Assembly (NCBI RefSeq): GCF_026914185.1
Contig: NC_070575.1
Span: forward strand, 1,116,001 to 1,180,000
Origin: Puccinia triticina
Taxonomy: Eukaryota > Basidiomycota > Pucciniomycetes > Pucciniales > Pucciniaceae
Direction of reading: 5' to 3'
DNA: 64,000 nt
The translations under genes were made by a program, and so were the position numbers. This document shows, one piece after another, positions 1-9,748 of the stretch (position 1 is its first letter; every line of letters begins with the position of its first letter). Under the pieces are notes generated by a model that was given only the letters and a program-made list of their open reading frames with translations, did no database searches and was not told the origin of the DNA.

Positions 1-239
1 TCTGTAACCCCTTTGACCGGAAGGAAGGCCTTCCCAGTCCTTCCGGTTGTCGTGGCAGCCGCCACCTGCCCAAACAAGAGCAGGTACCTGCTAGAATACC
101 CGGGTACCTGCTCGATTTCTCCCGGAAATCCAGCATCCGCACCCAAACACGCACACGCTGGCGGGTACCCGCCAACCATGGGTGGGTACCCGCCAGCAGA
201 TACCAGGTACCTGCAACAGGTTTGTTGGGGCCATCTCTA
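1..239. repeat. Right-hand part of a KpnI-word (GGTACC/GCGGGTACC) hAT-type MITE
   Basis: The stretch is rich in GGTACC and GCGGGTACCCGCC words and ends with CCATCTCTA at 239. The 15390-15603 and 55748-56274 elements have the same kind of end, and those are bounded by 8-bp or near-8-bp duplications. The left end is outside the window or degraded, so this is assigned by family resemblance only. Confidence 0.4.
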
Positions 240-317
240 TTGCTAAGCCAATACATGTATTGCTAAGCCAATAAATGTATTGCTAAGCCAATAAATGTAT
301 TGCTAAGCCAATACACA
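238..317. repeat. Tandem repeat, 20-bp unit, four copies
   Basis: Four consecutive units of TATTGCTAAGCCAATAMATG differ only at one or two positions. They start at the end of the MITE remnant. No coding function is visible. Confidence 0.85.
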
Positions 318-2141
318 TATCCCCGCCCCCTGGTAAGGGGGAAGGTTTGCTCTAAAGTAGAGATGGCAAACACCAGGGTGGAATGTGTTGCACTCTCTAG
401 AGAGTGCCAAGCCGTAATTTTGTATGCAATGGGGTCTGATGTGAGTCAAATGTCAACTTCAACTCTTTTTCACTTTCTTCCAAATACAAGGGTAACTGTA
501 GGTCAAGTTGTTTAGGAATGATCTGTAACTCAATTTCAACACATGAACATCTCTTGGCTGAATTTTTGTGTTAGGTTCATCATGATAACAACTGTGAAAT
601 TGAGCTTCAATGCACACAAGTGTTTCCAAAGATGTACCTATCTGTATTCTAAAATACCTCCTTATCCAAGTGAGGGGGAATAATTTTCACTGCAGATCTT
701 TTCGGTCAAAAAACACATAACATCATACTATGCAACATAATTTTGAAATATTGCAACTTTGGAGGATCAGCCAACTGGCTGATGAATCCTTGCAGCACAT
801 TTCTTCCATGCAGATTCCCTATATTAAACTGGAAATAAAGCGGTTTGCCATCAACTTTCTATTCTTCAAGTATCAACCAGTGTCAGAGCAAGGAAACCCT
901 GTGTAACGTGCAATTTTCCTCCCATAAATATGAAATGTGAAAATACTGGAGTCAATTTTGCCTACCATTTTTTCCAAGGGATGAACCAGAAAACAATTTT
1001 GAATTGTGAATTTTGAAGAGTTGTCAATGTGGGAGTATACACCTTGCCTAGTACATGACTACACACTGTACAATTTTTTTTAAATTGAAATATGATTGAC
1101 TGAAAAATGCACGGTCTAGAGGCCTAAATAAAGCTTCTCAAGGGAAACATGGTAGATTGTTGGATATTCACAAGAGCATCAATACTCCCTTGCTCCTGGA
1201 GCCAGCTGGAGAAATGATTCAAAATCTGGTCTGAGAACTCCAAGGTGAGTGGTGAATTATTGAATGCCCACACAAATCCCAATGTTGGTAACACATTTCT
1301 TCTTGTAAATTTATCATCTTTAGATGTTATACCCAGCCATTTGTTGAGGGACACCAGGGACTGAAACTGAGGGGCTATGGGTGCTCACGGGCAGGGGGCT
1401 TGACAGTGAAGATAAGGATTAGATTCAGTGAGTGAAAGTCTCAATAGTGAGGAACTGGTAGAATGTAGTAGTGGGCTGCTTGGTAGAAGCATATCTATGT
1501 ACAAGCATACAAAAACTACATACGGGCTTCACCATCTCAACACCATTTTACGTGAATCTCCTCCTATCTACCTTTGTTTTGATTTGCATGGTTCAAAAAA
1601 ATGTCTCTGATTGCTCTCATCACATGGTACTTATGTAGCACCATCTGTTAGTTAATAATTCTGCACTGCAGACCTGCTTTATCCAGAACAATCAAAATAA
1701 GTGGCCTTTGGAAAGCAGGATTTGCCCGAATATGTGAGGAAAATAAGTAAAAAAACTTGTGTCTGGTGGTTTGAAGGTTTGTAAAAGTGAACTATGGGCA
1801 TGGGGGTAAACTTGGATTGGCTCAGCATCCCCCTTTTTTACCGGGGAGGGGTTTTTTATTTTATAATTTCCACCCTCATGTTTGGGCAAACATCAGGGTG
1901 ACATTGGCCAGAATTAAACCCATGTACCCAAAATTGATGACCAATGTGGGTTTTTCATTGCTCTAGGAAAGTCCCAGCTCAATGTCCATCACATGCTGGC
2001 CATCCAACTGTGCTTTTCCAAGCTTGGTGAACAGTATTTACTGCCTGCCAAGCTCAGAAAGGCCCGCGCAATGTCCAGCATGTGTTGGTCATTGGGTTGT
2101 TGCTTCCCCGACTTGGGGAACCCTGTAATTTGTCCGCCGCA
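318..2141. other. No gene recognised; repeat-derived DNA
   Basis: The region holds only short shadow frames. Bases about 350-420 are a reverse-complement relative of 13845-13910; both carry the palindrome ACTCTCTAGAGAGT next to a GTGTTGCA/TGCAACAC flank. From about 1965 to 2141 there are degenerate palindromic-minisatellite words, which resume at 12513-12770. The gypsy element therefore inserted into such a repeat. Confidence 0.5.
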
Positions 2142-2145
2142 ACGT
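2142..2145. other. Target-site duplication, left copy (ACGT)
   Basis: ACGT directly precedes the LTR starting at 2146 and recurs directly after the other LTR at 12513-12516. Confidence 0.8.
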
Positions 2146-3444
2146 TGTAAAGCTCAAAAGTGTTCCTGAGAACCTTTTGCTGAGTGCGGAAAGGGATGAA
2201 TGAGGTTACCTCTGCCTTTCCTGGGTCACTAGACACTAAAACAAGCCCCCCAATCTACGATTGGAAGGTTTATGTAGTGATAGTGGAGGTGTATCAAAAG
2301 ATAGCCTACGTCAAACAAGTGGCTTAGGGGATATGGGTGATGTAACCGGTGCTGAGCGAGTTGTGAGTTGATATGGTCCGTGTGTTGCCGCAAAGAGGTT
2401 GTGGAACACCCTGACAGAGGGGTTGATGATGATTGAGCGATGTAATAGTGTTGTTGTATGTATGTAATTGTTATGTAATAAGGGTAAAACCACAATATAG
2501 TGGGGGCTAATACTGTAGAGTGAGCAAGTGTTGTACTGTTTATGGGGTAAGCTGAGTGCAAGTAGTTTGCTGCCAGAAATTACAACTGGGGGGAGGAGAG
2601 CCTCCTTAAATAGAAAAGGGTGAGGGATTTTAGCTCCAGGGGAACCAGGGAATGAGGGGTTTTAGCTGCCCTGAGCTGTCAAATGAGGGATTTTGGCTAG
2701 TGGTACAGCCTAGATGAGGGAATTTAGCCCGATTGACAGGTCACATGATGTAATGATGAGGGAATTTAGCTGGTGAGAAAGTGGAGGTGAGAGGTTTGAG
2801 TTTGGCCTATGATGTCATTGACGTATGATGTCATTGGGTCATCTGATCATCTGCACTGCCCCTGTCTGTCAAATGATGTCATACGAGGGAATTTAGCTAG
2901 CCTGAGCTGTCAACTGATGTCATGTGTAAGCTGCATGAGGGGTTTTTGCTAGCTTGACACCTGCATGAACTGCAGCCCCTATTACACTAGTCTGCATGCA
3001 CCTGCATGAGCCTGCATAAGCCTGCATAAGCCTGCATAAGCCTGCATCTAGTGTGCATGACACTGCATGATACTGCATGATACTGCATGATGCGTGCATA
3101 ACACAATGTAGTGAGTGCAGCTGATGAGGTAAAGCATCTGTAAAGGGTAGACAAGTGTCAGAGCGGACCATGTAACGGATTACATGGTCCTGGGTAAGGG
3201 TGGTTCATGTAACGGATTACATGACCTGAGTATGGTGTTTGTGTGCGTGAAACCGGCTGATGGTGTCTTGAAGGGGTTGTATCTTCTGATCTAGAGGGGT
3301 GTAAGGTGTGTTGTCCATGGTGTCCTGTGTAGTTTTGGCCGTAGAATCCAATGGTGTTGCCGTATTGGTTGATTTGTGAGTGTACATATGAGAAAATGGA
3401 AAATTTTGAAATGGGCTAGATGGGTAACCATAAAGCATACCACA
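2146..3444 (-). repeat. 3' LTR of the gypsy element
   Basis: 1299 bp, matching 11214-12512 with one noticed substitution. It contains direct repeats of GATGAGGGAATTTAGC-like words (about 2620-2960), short tandem runs of CCTGCATAAG and TACTGCATGA (about 2995-3090), and two hairpins with CGGA loops (3166-3189 and 3205-3224). The 83-110 residue open frames inside both LTRs are low-complexity and are identical only because the LTRs are. Confidence 0.95.
3166..3189. promoter_or_regulatory. Perfect 10-bp-arm hairpin in the LTR
   Basis: GACCATGTAA and its exact complement flank a CGGA loop. A second hairpin with the same CGGA loop and 8-bp arms lies at 3205-3224. Both recur in the other LTR (12234-12257 and about 12273-12292). 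In the sense of the element they lie in the first quarter of the LTR (U3), so a protein-binding or RNA-structure role is possible; that role is inference. Confidence 0.5.
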
Positions 3445-3458
3445 TCCTCCCCCAACTT
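3445..3458 (-). promoter_or_regulatory. Polypurine tract
   Basis: Read on the minus strand, AAGTTGGGGGAGGA directly abuts the TG start of the 3' LTR. That is the position of the plus-strand primer in Ty3/gypsy elements. The same 13-mer core occurs twice more inside the element (4504-4516 and 4637-4649). Confidence 0.8.
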
Positions 3459-3819
3459 ATTGTCTGTCCCCAGACAATTCTGTTTTGATTGTTGTTGTTG
3501 TCCAAGTATGAGGTGTTAATCTTGAGGGTTGATAGAGAAAAGAAATAAAGGGAAAAGAAAGAAGAGAAAAAAGTTGTTGATTATTTATGTGTTTTTAACT
3601 TGTGAATTTATTTTATTTTGATTATTTTATTGTATTTTCTTATTTGTTCTTATTGTTTTGTCTTTTTATTTGTTTGTTTCTTGTTTTTATGTATGTATTT
3701 AATGGGATTTCTTTTGGTTGATAGGGTTGTGTAAATGCGCGAGTGATGTCCCGGTTTGCGGCGTGGTAGCGCCCGAGCGTTGCGCAGTGCGCCTGAGGTC
3801 GCGCGCCGGTTCTGTAGCC

Positions 3820-4251
3820 ATGTTCGGTGGTCGAGTAGTATTCGGGCTCCGGGTTCGAGTACCAATTTTCGCCTGGTCCAGGCTTCTGACCAGACAAGTC
3901 TCCGGTCGCGGACGCCGGTCTAATGCCGCCGATCATCCGCCGTCTTCCAACTGCCGCCAATCCGCCCTCGCCGAGTCCTTTTGATTCCGTTTAGATATCC
4001 CTGCCGACTTTCATCGCTTGACCCGCAACCAAGTTATATCCCTTCTAGATCGCCGATCCGCTCCAGAACTATTCGATCGATATGCGTTTGTCCCTCAGTA
4101 CATTGACGATCTTTACCAATCCATCATGACCGCCTTGGTGCACCATTTCCAGCGCTTCCCCGCCGCCAATGCCGAAGAACGCGCTAGCCGAGTCAGCCTC
4201 TTCCGCTTCATAACCCGCCGTTATCGCACCATGACTCGCCACACCGTTTGA
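3820..4251 (+). pseudogene. Antisense ORF of the gypsy element, one in-frame TGA
   Basis: A plus-strand reading frame opposite in direction to gag-pol, between integrase and the 3' LTR. The first in-frame ATG is at 3820 and the frame runs to TGA at 4249-4251, interrupted only by TGA at 3982-3984. The segment is clearly richer in G+C and CpG than the A/T-rich flanks on both sides. Its last 60 residues (with YIDDLY, HHFQRFPAANAEER, LFRFI) resemble the end of the plus-strand frame at 41917-42474, which sits at the same place in the second gypsy element. The function is unknown; I recognise no domain. The opposite strand is also open here, so the coding strand is inferred from the parallel with the second element. 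Confidence 0.45.
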
Positions 4252-4503
4252 TCTGTACGTTTTTCGTTATTTGTTTTCCATGGGTGTGTCTTCTTCTAAC
4301 TTGTTTCCTGTCATTATTCTGCTAGCCTTCCATGCCTCGATACCAATGGACAACCACTTCTCAGGGGTAAAATTTCCAGTAAAGCCAAAAAAATCGCCAA
4401 ATAGTATAAAACCTAAAAAATCTTTATAGCTAAAAAAACTTTAAAAAAAATTTGTCTTTTAGCCTCTCTTACTGTTAGTTATTAGTTAAAGTAACCCAAA
4501 ACC

Positions 4504-4649
4504 CCTCCCCCAACTTAAAAAGGTTGTCCCCAACCTCCAAGTGAGAGTGGGAACTTTATCAGAGAGAGTGAGCTTTGAGAGAAAAAAAATGAGATCAGGA
4601 TACCAATCTGAGGAAATTTTGAGAGAAGTGAGAGCGCCTCCCCCAACTT
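4504..4649 (-). repeat. Two internal copies of the polypurine-tract 13-mer
   Basis: CCTCCCCCAACTT occurs at 4504-4516 and 4637-4649 exactly as at 3446-3458 next to the LTR. These may be fossils of shifted priming or central-PPT-like sites. No gene lies in 4252-4891. Confidence 0.6.
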
Positions 4650-4891
4650 AAAAAATTTAAAACCAGCAAGTTTTTTGTCTTTTTGATTATGTATTGATTT
4701 TTGAAGTGTTTTGCTGAAATTTGATGTTCTTGAAGTGTGTTTTTTAATGCTGATTTTGAATTGATTCCGAGTGTTTTCAGAGTTTGTGCTTGAGTTACTG
4801 AATTATAAAGAATTTGACCAGCTTAAGTATTGGTAGTTTGAGGTTGAACAGAAAGGTTGAACAGTTTAGTCTCATGCCCAGGAGGTAATGC

Positions 4892-5212
4892 TCAATCAGA
4901 AGAATCAGGGTTTTCTTCATCAGAAGAGTGATGACTGTCTTCATCTTGACTGTTGAGTTCAGAGTCTTGTTCATCTTCAATGACTTGATCCAGGGGTTGT
5001 CCTCGAGGATAAAACCGCTTAATGTGAGATGCCGCATAGTTTCGGTGAAGTTCCGTTCCATCCAATTCTTCGAGTACATAAGATCCTTTAGGTAGTTGAT
5101 TCTTGATTCTGAAGGGACCATTCCAGCGATTTGAAAATAATTTTCCCCACTGATCCTCCAAGCTTTTATTGTAGATGAGTACTAGTTCGCCAGTGTCCAA
5201 AGGTCGCCGTAG
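4892..5212 (-). CDS. Gypsy integrase C-terminal (GPY/F) module and tail
   Basis: This continues the integrase frame beyond the TGA at 5213-5215; the first four codons after the stop encode L-R-R-P. It shows the GPY/F-type module (NRWNGPF, then GSYVLEELDGTELHRN, HIKRFYPRG) typical of Ty3/gypsy integrase C-termini. An acidic, Ser/Asp-rich tail ends at TGA 4892-4894. The second gypsy element keeps the corresponding region in one open frame with Arg where this copy has TGA. There is no ATG, so the segment would be made only by read-through or in an intact sister copy. Confidence 0.8.
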   Translation of the reverse strand, partial: LRRPLDTGELVLIYNKSLEDQWGKLFSNRWNGPFRIKNQLPKGSYVLEELDGTELHRNYAASHIKRFYPRGQPLDQVIEDEQDSELNSQDEDSHHSSDEENPDSSD

Positions 5213-6463
5213 TCAAGCTGCCATTTTTCTATCCCAGTATCTGACAGAAGCCTCTCTAGCTTTCATCATCTTAGTGTGAGCTTCTTCCAGAATTTCTTCC
5301 CGTTGTTCGAGTTGCTTTGCCCAAGCTTCCAAAAGTTGTTCTGTAGTTTTGATTTCTAACCAATCTATTCCCAAATAGGTGTCCATTTCCAAATCTACTG
5401 GTAGTACTGGTAGTTGTCCAAAGACGAGTTCATAGGGAGTGAATCCAGTCGTCCGCTTTGTTGAGATCCTGTCCGAAAATAAAACTAGTGGAAGATACTC
5501 CCTCCACTTTCCACCAGATTTGCCACACATTTTAACCAGAGCATCCTTGATGGGTCGATGTCCACGTTCAATCATTCCATTTGCCTCCGGATAGTAAGGT
5601 GTTGTAGGTTTAAGAGTTGCTCCAATACTTTTCACAGCTTCAATAAAGTCTTCTTTAAATTCTGCGCCGTTATCCACCGTGACTGTCTTGATTGAACCGT
5701 ACCTGTAGACCCAGTTTTCCAAAAGAAACTTGGCTACATTGCTTGCAGTGAGTTTGACCAGAGGGGAAGCCTCAACCCATCCAGACAAGTCGTCCCGTGC
5801 CACAATAAGATATTTGTATTGGCCAGCTTTGATGTGACACGCGTCCAGAGCCACTCGTCCAAAGATGTAGCTATCCCCAGTCGCATTTCGAATTTCCCTA
5901 GGTACCGTTGGATCCCGTTTTTGACAAGCTTCACAGCTTCGAACCCAGTTCTTGACCTTCTTCTTCAGGCTGGGCCACCAAAACCGAGTTACCAATCGCT
6001 GATAAGTTTCTTCTATTCCACGGTGTCCCAGTTCTTTGTGAACCTGCCGGAGTAATTTTTCTTGATAGGTGTCCTTGGAGATTACTATTTGCGGAGAGGG
6101 TGAGTGTTTTCTCATGAGTCGTCCATCGCTACTGAAGAATTTAGCTGAGTTCCGTCGTAATTTTGCAAAATCCACTTTGTCCATTCCGTCCGGTGGTTCC
6201 AAGGTTTCCAGGTAGTGTCGAAGGTTCCTCCAATATCCTGGAGACTCCCATTCCTTGAGCTCTAGAACTGTTGATTGAGTGCAAATCCTAAATGTGTAAC
6301 AGGGTTTGATTAGGGGTTCCTCCTCGTCAAAGTCATCCTGGTCCTCGTAGAATTCCTCGTCATCGCTAGAAATAGGGCGCCTTGAAAGCCCATCCGGTAA
6401 TGTGAAAGTTTTCCCAGGTTTATGAACTATGTCGTAGGAAAATAGCTGAATAAATGACACCCA
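5213..6463 (-). CDS. Gypsy RNase H end plus integrase (zinc and DDE catalytic domains)
   Basis: It is in the same frame as the upstream pol ORF and is separated from it by TGA at 6464-6466. It begins with the end of RNase H (the tether region with HKPGK and LPDGLSRR). A zinc-binding HHCC follows (HKELGH ... CEAC, about residues 140-180). The catalytic triad is D in ALDACH (about 5846), D in VDNGAEF (about 5674) and E in MIERGH (about 5570); the last two are about 35 residues apart, the standard D-35-E spacing. It integrates the cDNA in the nucleus. It ends at TGA 5213-5215, which aligns with Arg in the 43144-44376 copy. There is no native ATG at the front. Confidence 0.9.
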   Translation of the reverse strand, partial: WVSFIQLFSYDIVHKPGKTFTLPDGLSRRPISSDDEEFYEDQDDFDEEEPLIKPCYTFRICTQSTVLELKEWESPGYWRNLRHYLETLEPPDGMDKVDFAKLRRNSAKFFSSDGRLMRKHSPSPQIVISKDTYQEKLLRQVHKELGHRGIEETYQRLVTRFWWPSLKKKVKNWVRSCEACQKRDPTVPREIRNATGDSYIFGRVALDACHIKAGQYKYLIVARDDLSGWVEASPLVKLTASNVAKFLLENWVYRYGSIKTVTVDNGAEFKEDFIEAVKSIGATLKPTTPYYPEANGMIERGHRPIKDALVKMCGKSGGKWREYLPLVLFSDRISTKRTTGFTPYELVFGQLPVLPVDLEMDTYLGIDWLEIKTTEQLLEAWAKQLEQREEILEEAHTKMMKAREASVRYWDRKMAA

Positions 6464-9400
6464 TCAAGTCATAGGTGCATTGGGTAATGATGGAGAGTTT
6501 ATCATCTGAATTAATGACTTGGCGTCCACTTGGAGCTCAAAGTGTTGGCCCCAAAGGTAGATCTGTAACTTCTTCAAAACCCTAGCTACTCCGCACAACT
6601 CCAACTTAGGCTGAGAGTACCGTGATTCCACTGGTGAAAATACTATTGATTCGTAAAGTATAGGTCGATCCAATCCAGTTTCAAGTTCCTGTTGCATTAA
6701 CACCGCACCTGCCGCTATGAAGCTTGAGTCAACCGCCAGTTTAATCAATCCTGCGTCCGCCGAGTAGTCAATGCTTTTGAGAACAATATCTTTGCCAATT
6801 ATTTCCTTGAGTTGCTTGAAAGCTTGATCACATTTGTCCGTCCAAATCCATTTGACGTCCTTCCTGGTGAGCTGTCGTAAAGGTGCTGCCTTCTCAGACA
6901 GATTTTCAATGAATATCCATACGTAAGTGATTATTCCTAGAAAGCCGCGAAGTTCCGTGACATTTGAAGGTGTTGGCCAGGTTAATATTTTGTTTTTCTT
7001 TTGAGTAGAAACTTGTCGTCCAATCTGAGAAACCACGTGTCCAACAATGTCCAAAGCAGGAATGCAAAAAGAAAACTTTTTCCCTGAAACTGTGAGTCCT
7101 GCTTCTTCTACCCTGAATAATATCCGTTCCAATGTCTGTGCGTATTCCCAAATAAATCGTCTAATCCACGGATTTTCCTTCAAAGTTTGCCCACCATAGG
7201 TTGTTCGTGGTCCTTTGATGCCGCCGTCGTCGATGAACACGCCCACATGTTCTGGAATCTCATCTTGCAAAATCCACATCATCTGAGCCTGATATACCGC
7301 TACTGAATTAGTTGCACCTTGAGGAAGTCGAGTAAGCTGGAATCGTCCTAGTGGAGTGTCGAAAGTTGTGAGGGGCCTTGATTCTTCCGCTAATTCTCTT
7401 TTGTCGTATCCTCCCATAATATCACCGAGTCCATAGCAAGCTCTTCCAGCAAAAGATTCAATGAATTCTTCTGTTGCAGGGGGCAAGCCAGCATCCTTGA
7501 TTGTAACTTTGTTCATTTCTTGTAGATCGTGTACGATTCTGAGTTTCCCGTCGTGTTTGGCAACACAAAACACTGGACTGGAGTAGCTTGATGTTGATGG
7601 TTCATAAAGGCCGGTCCTAACTCGTTCCCGTACTAGTTCAGTGTATTCTTCTTTAATTGCCGCCGGAATGGGAATTGGTTTCTTCTGCCATGGAGTGTGT
7701 TCTACCACTGGTATGACATAAGGTAAGCCATAAGAGTGTTTCAACAATCCACGTTCCGCCGGACAGAATGCAAGAGAGTTTTGTCGAATGATAATGAGAT
7801 GTTTAAACAGCTTGAGTTCCTCTGGCCAGAGCCATCCTTCAGGTCCAAAGTTGATGACTTTCAGGCGCTCTTCGGTGATTTTTGCTGTAGGTTGAAATTC
7901 TGGTGGATTAGGTGTTAAAGGCGTTTCGTAAGGATCCCGTGATAAAGCTGGTCGTTGAAGAGGTGGGTTGATTGATTGTGGCATGGCTTGATTGATAGGT
8001 CGAACTTTCTTCGCCACTGGTTTGTATTTCGTCATACACCACATGTTTTCCTCCTTCCAATTCTTACAAAGATCTTTCTGTGCTGAAGCTCCTAGCCCGG
8101 TGGCTAACAAACTGTTTATTCGTAAATCTTCGTCCAGGGTTGGTGGTTTTGCCACAACCTGAGGTACAGGTTTTTCTTTTTCTGATTTCTTCCGCAGGCG
8201 TAAACACATGTTTTTGACCCAGCCCAACTTCTTCGAAATTTTAGTTCGAATCTTGACCGAGTCCGTGTCGTCCGAAAAGCGTGACTGATTTGAATGTTGT
8301 GTCATGTAAGCAGTTGTTTGCGCAGTCTGTGTGGGGCTTGGTCCTAAATGTTTTAACTGATTCCATCCTCGTCCTTGTCCAACTTTAGCTATTGGTACCG
8401 TAATCCTTCTTCCAATATCCCCTTGAAAGGATAGAAATTCGCCAGCCCCTGGATAGTCCAACGTGCAATCGTAGTCGAAAAGGAAAGGTTGTCCAAGGAT
8501 ACATTCCTGAGCTTGTGGTGAAACAAAGAGGTGTACCGGTCCCGAGAATCGTCCAATTCCAATGGTGCAGTTTTCCACTACTCCTTTGATATCACATCTT
8601 TCTCCGCCAATGCCTCTCATTGGGATCTCCACCTTAACTACTTCTAGGTCCAGATCAATAGCTGCCTGGCTTGGAATTACATTGACCATCGATCCAGAAT
8701 CCACCATGAACGGTACTTTGTGTCCGGAGATTTGAGTGTCGATAAATCCTAACGCGCAGCTATAGTAACAGTTGTATTCCAAATCTTCTTCCTCCTTGTT
8801 AAGTAACATCGAAGCTGAAACCTTGGGTTCCAATTTGTTGCCATTTACGTATGACATTGTAGAAGTTTTGTATCCAGGGATTCGAGCTTGGAGTTTGTTG
8901 ATTACTTCTTGAGCGTAAGTTGGAGAGATTGCCGTAAGTTGAGAAAAGGTAGTTGGTATCTTCAAGTTGTCCAGTTCCGTCACTAGAGCTGTTTCTGCTG
9001 AATTTTCCTTCTTTGATGGTGTTGATTTCCTGTTAGGTTCCAAGATTTGGCCGGGAGTCTTCCTAGTTGCTGGAACTTCTCGAATAACTTCTTCTGGTCC
9101 GACTTCCTGATCCACGTCCATTGCCGAATCATCCGCTTGTGCCGGAGGTTTTCGTCGTCCACGAAGCGCTTCTGCTCTAGTTGTCGCAACATTGGATTCA
9201 AATTTCACTTTTTCAAAGTTAGCTGATCCAAGCCTTGGAGGTTCCCAGTCAATTTTGTGCATCGAAGAGGTACAGTCGGATTCTTGCTGAAGTCTTTCAC
9301 TGTTGATTGAAAATACTGCTGGGTTATCGGTTCTGAATGCTGCCGTTACTTTTGCTTTAGGTTTCGCGGAGTCCGCAGCCACCACCGCACGAATAGGTCT

Positions 9401-9745
9401 TGAGTTGTCCGCTGGGATCTTCTCACCACTGGGAAGACAAAAGTCACGTCCGTCACGCTTGACTAAGCCTTCTCTTTCGTCCTTCTGAGCTTCATAACAA
9501 GAAAATGCTGAATGTCCTTCTCGATGACAATAGGTACAAGGTCGGGGTTCGTATAGTCGTCCACTTGGCCTTTCATTTCCACAAGAGTATTCCGCCTTTG
9601 GTGGGTTCACTAGCTTGCCAGTTAAAGCATCGATTGCTTTTGCCAGACTGTCGACTTGCTTCTGCAGCACCTCTGGGGGATTCTCTTCAACCATCTTTTC
9701 CCGTTTCTTGCTGTCGCCTTTCTTCTTGTCTAACTTCTTTTGCAT
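6464..9745 (-). CDS. Gypsy nucleocapsid, protease, reverse transcriptase and RNase H
   Basis: 1093 residues from an ATG that lies two codons after the gag TGA, in the same frame. The order is: CCHC zinc knuckle (C70, C73, H78, C83); retropepsin with the DSG active site (VDSGSMVNVI, near residue 349); reverse transcriptase with a FIDD catalytic box (VFIDDGGI, near 838) and LPQGATNS; RNase H with VDSSFIAAGAVL (near 1005). Because the zinc knuckle belongs to Gag in related elements, the TGA at 9749-9751 cuts gag internally and does not mark a gag/pol border. The frame ends with NAPMT before TGA 6464-6466, where related elements continue without a break into the tether seen downstream. Confidence 0.95.
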   Translation of the reverse strand: MQKKLDKKKGDSKKREKMVEENPPEVLQKQVDSLAKAIDALTGKLVNPPKAEYSCGNERPSGRLYEPRPCTYCHREGHSAFSCYEAQKDEREGLVKRDGRDFCLPSGEKIPADNSRPIRAVVAADSAKPKAKVTAAFRTDNPAVFSINSERLQQESDCTSSMHKIDWEPPRLGSANFEKVKFESNVATTRAEALRGRRKPPAQADDSAMDVDQEVGPEEVIREVPATRKTPGQILEPNRKSTPSKKENSAETALVTELDNLKIPTTFSQLTAISPTYAQEVINKLQARIPGYKTSTMSYVNGNKLEPKVSASMLLNKEEEDLEYNCYYSCALGFIDTQISGHKVPFMVDSGSMVNVIPSQAAIDLDLEVVKVEIPMRGIGGERCDIKGVVENCTIGIGRFSGPVHLFVSPQAQECILGQPFLFDYDCTLDYPGAGEFLSFQGDIGRRITVPIAKVGQGRGWNQLKHLGPSPTQTAQTTAYMTQHSNQSRFSDDTDSVKIRTKISKKLGWVKNMCLRLRKKSEKEKPVPQVVAKPPTLDEDLRINSLLATGLGASAQKDLCKNWKEENMWCMTKYKPVAKKVRPINQAMPQSINPPLQRPALSRDPYETPLTPNPPEFQPTAKITEERLKVINFGPEGWLWPEELKLFKHLIIIRQNSLAFCPAERGLLKHSYGLPYVIPVVEHTPWQKKPIPIPAAIKEEYTELVRERVRTGLYEPSTSSYSSPVFCVAKHDGKLRIVHDLQEMNKVTIKDAGLPPATEEFIESFAGRACYGLGDIMGGYDKRELAEESRPLTTFDTPLGRFQLTRLPQGATNSVAVYQAQMMWILQDEIPEHVGVFIDDGGIKGPRTTYGGQTLKENPWIRRFIWEYAQTLERILFRVEEAGLTVSGKKFSFCIPALDIVGHVVSQIGRQVSTQKKNKILTWPTPSNVTELRGFLGIITYVWIFIENLSEKAAPLRQLTRKDVKWIWTDKCDQAFKQLKEIIGKDIVLKSIDYSADAGLIKLAVDSSFIAAGAVLMQQELETGLDRPILYESIVFSPVESRYSQPKLELCGVARVLKKLQIYLWGQHFELQVDAKSLIQMINSPSLPNAPMT

Positions 9746-9748
9746 CGC

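Noticed and set aside
2229..2561. 110-residue minus-strand ORF, identical at 11297-11629
   Set aside because: It lies in the LTRs; identity follows from LTR identity, and the composition (His/Tyr/Ser/Thr-rich) is that of repetitive LTR DNA. No domain.
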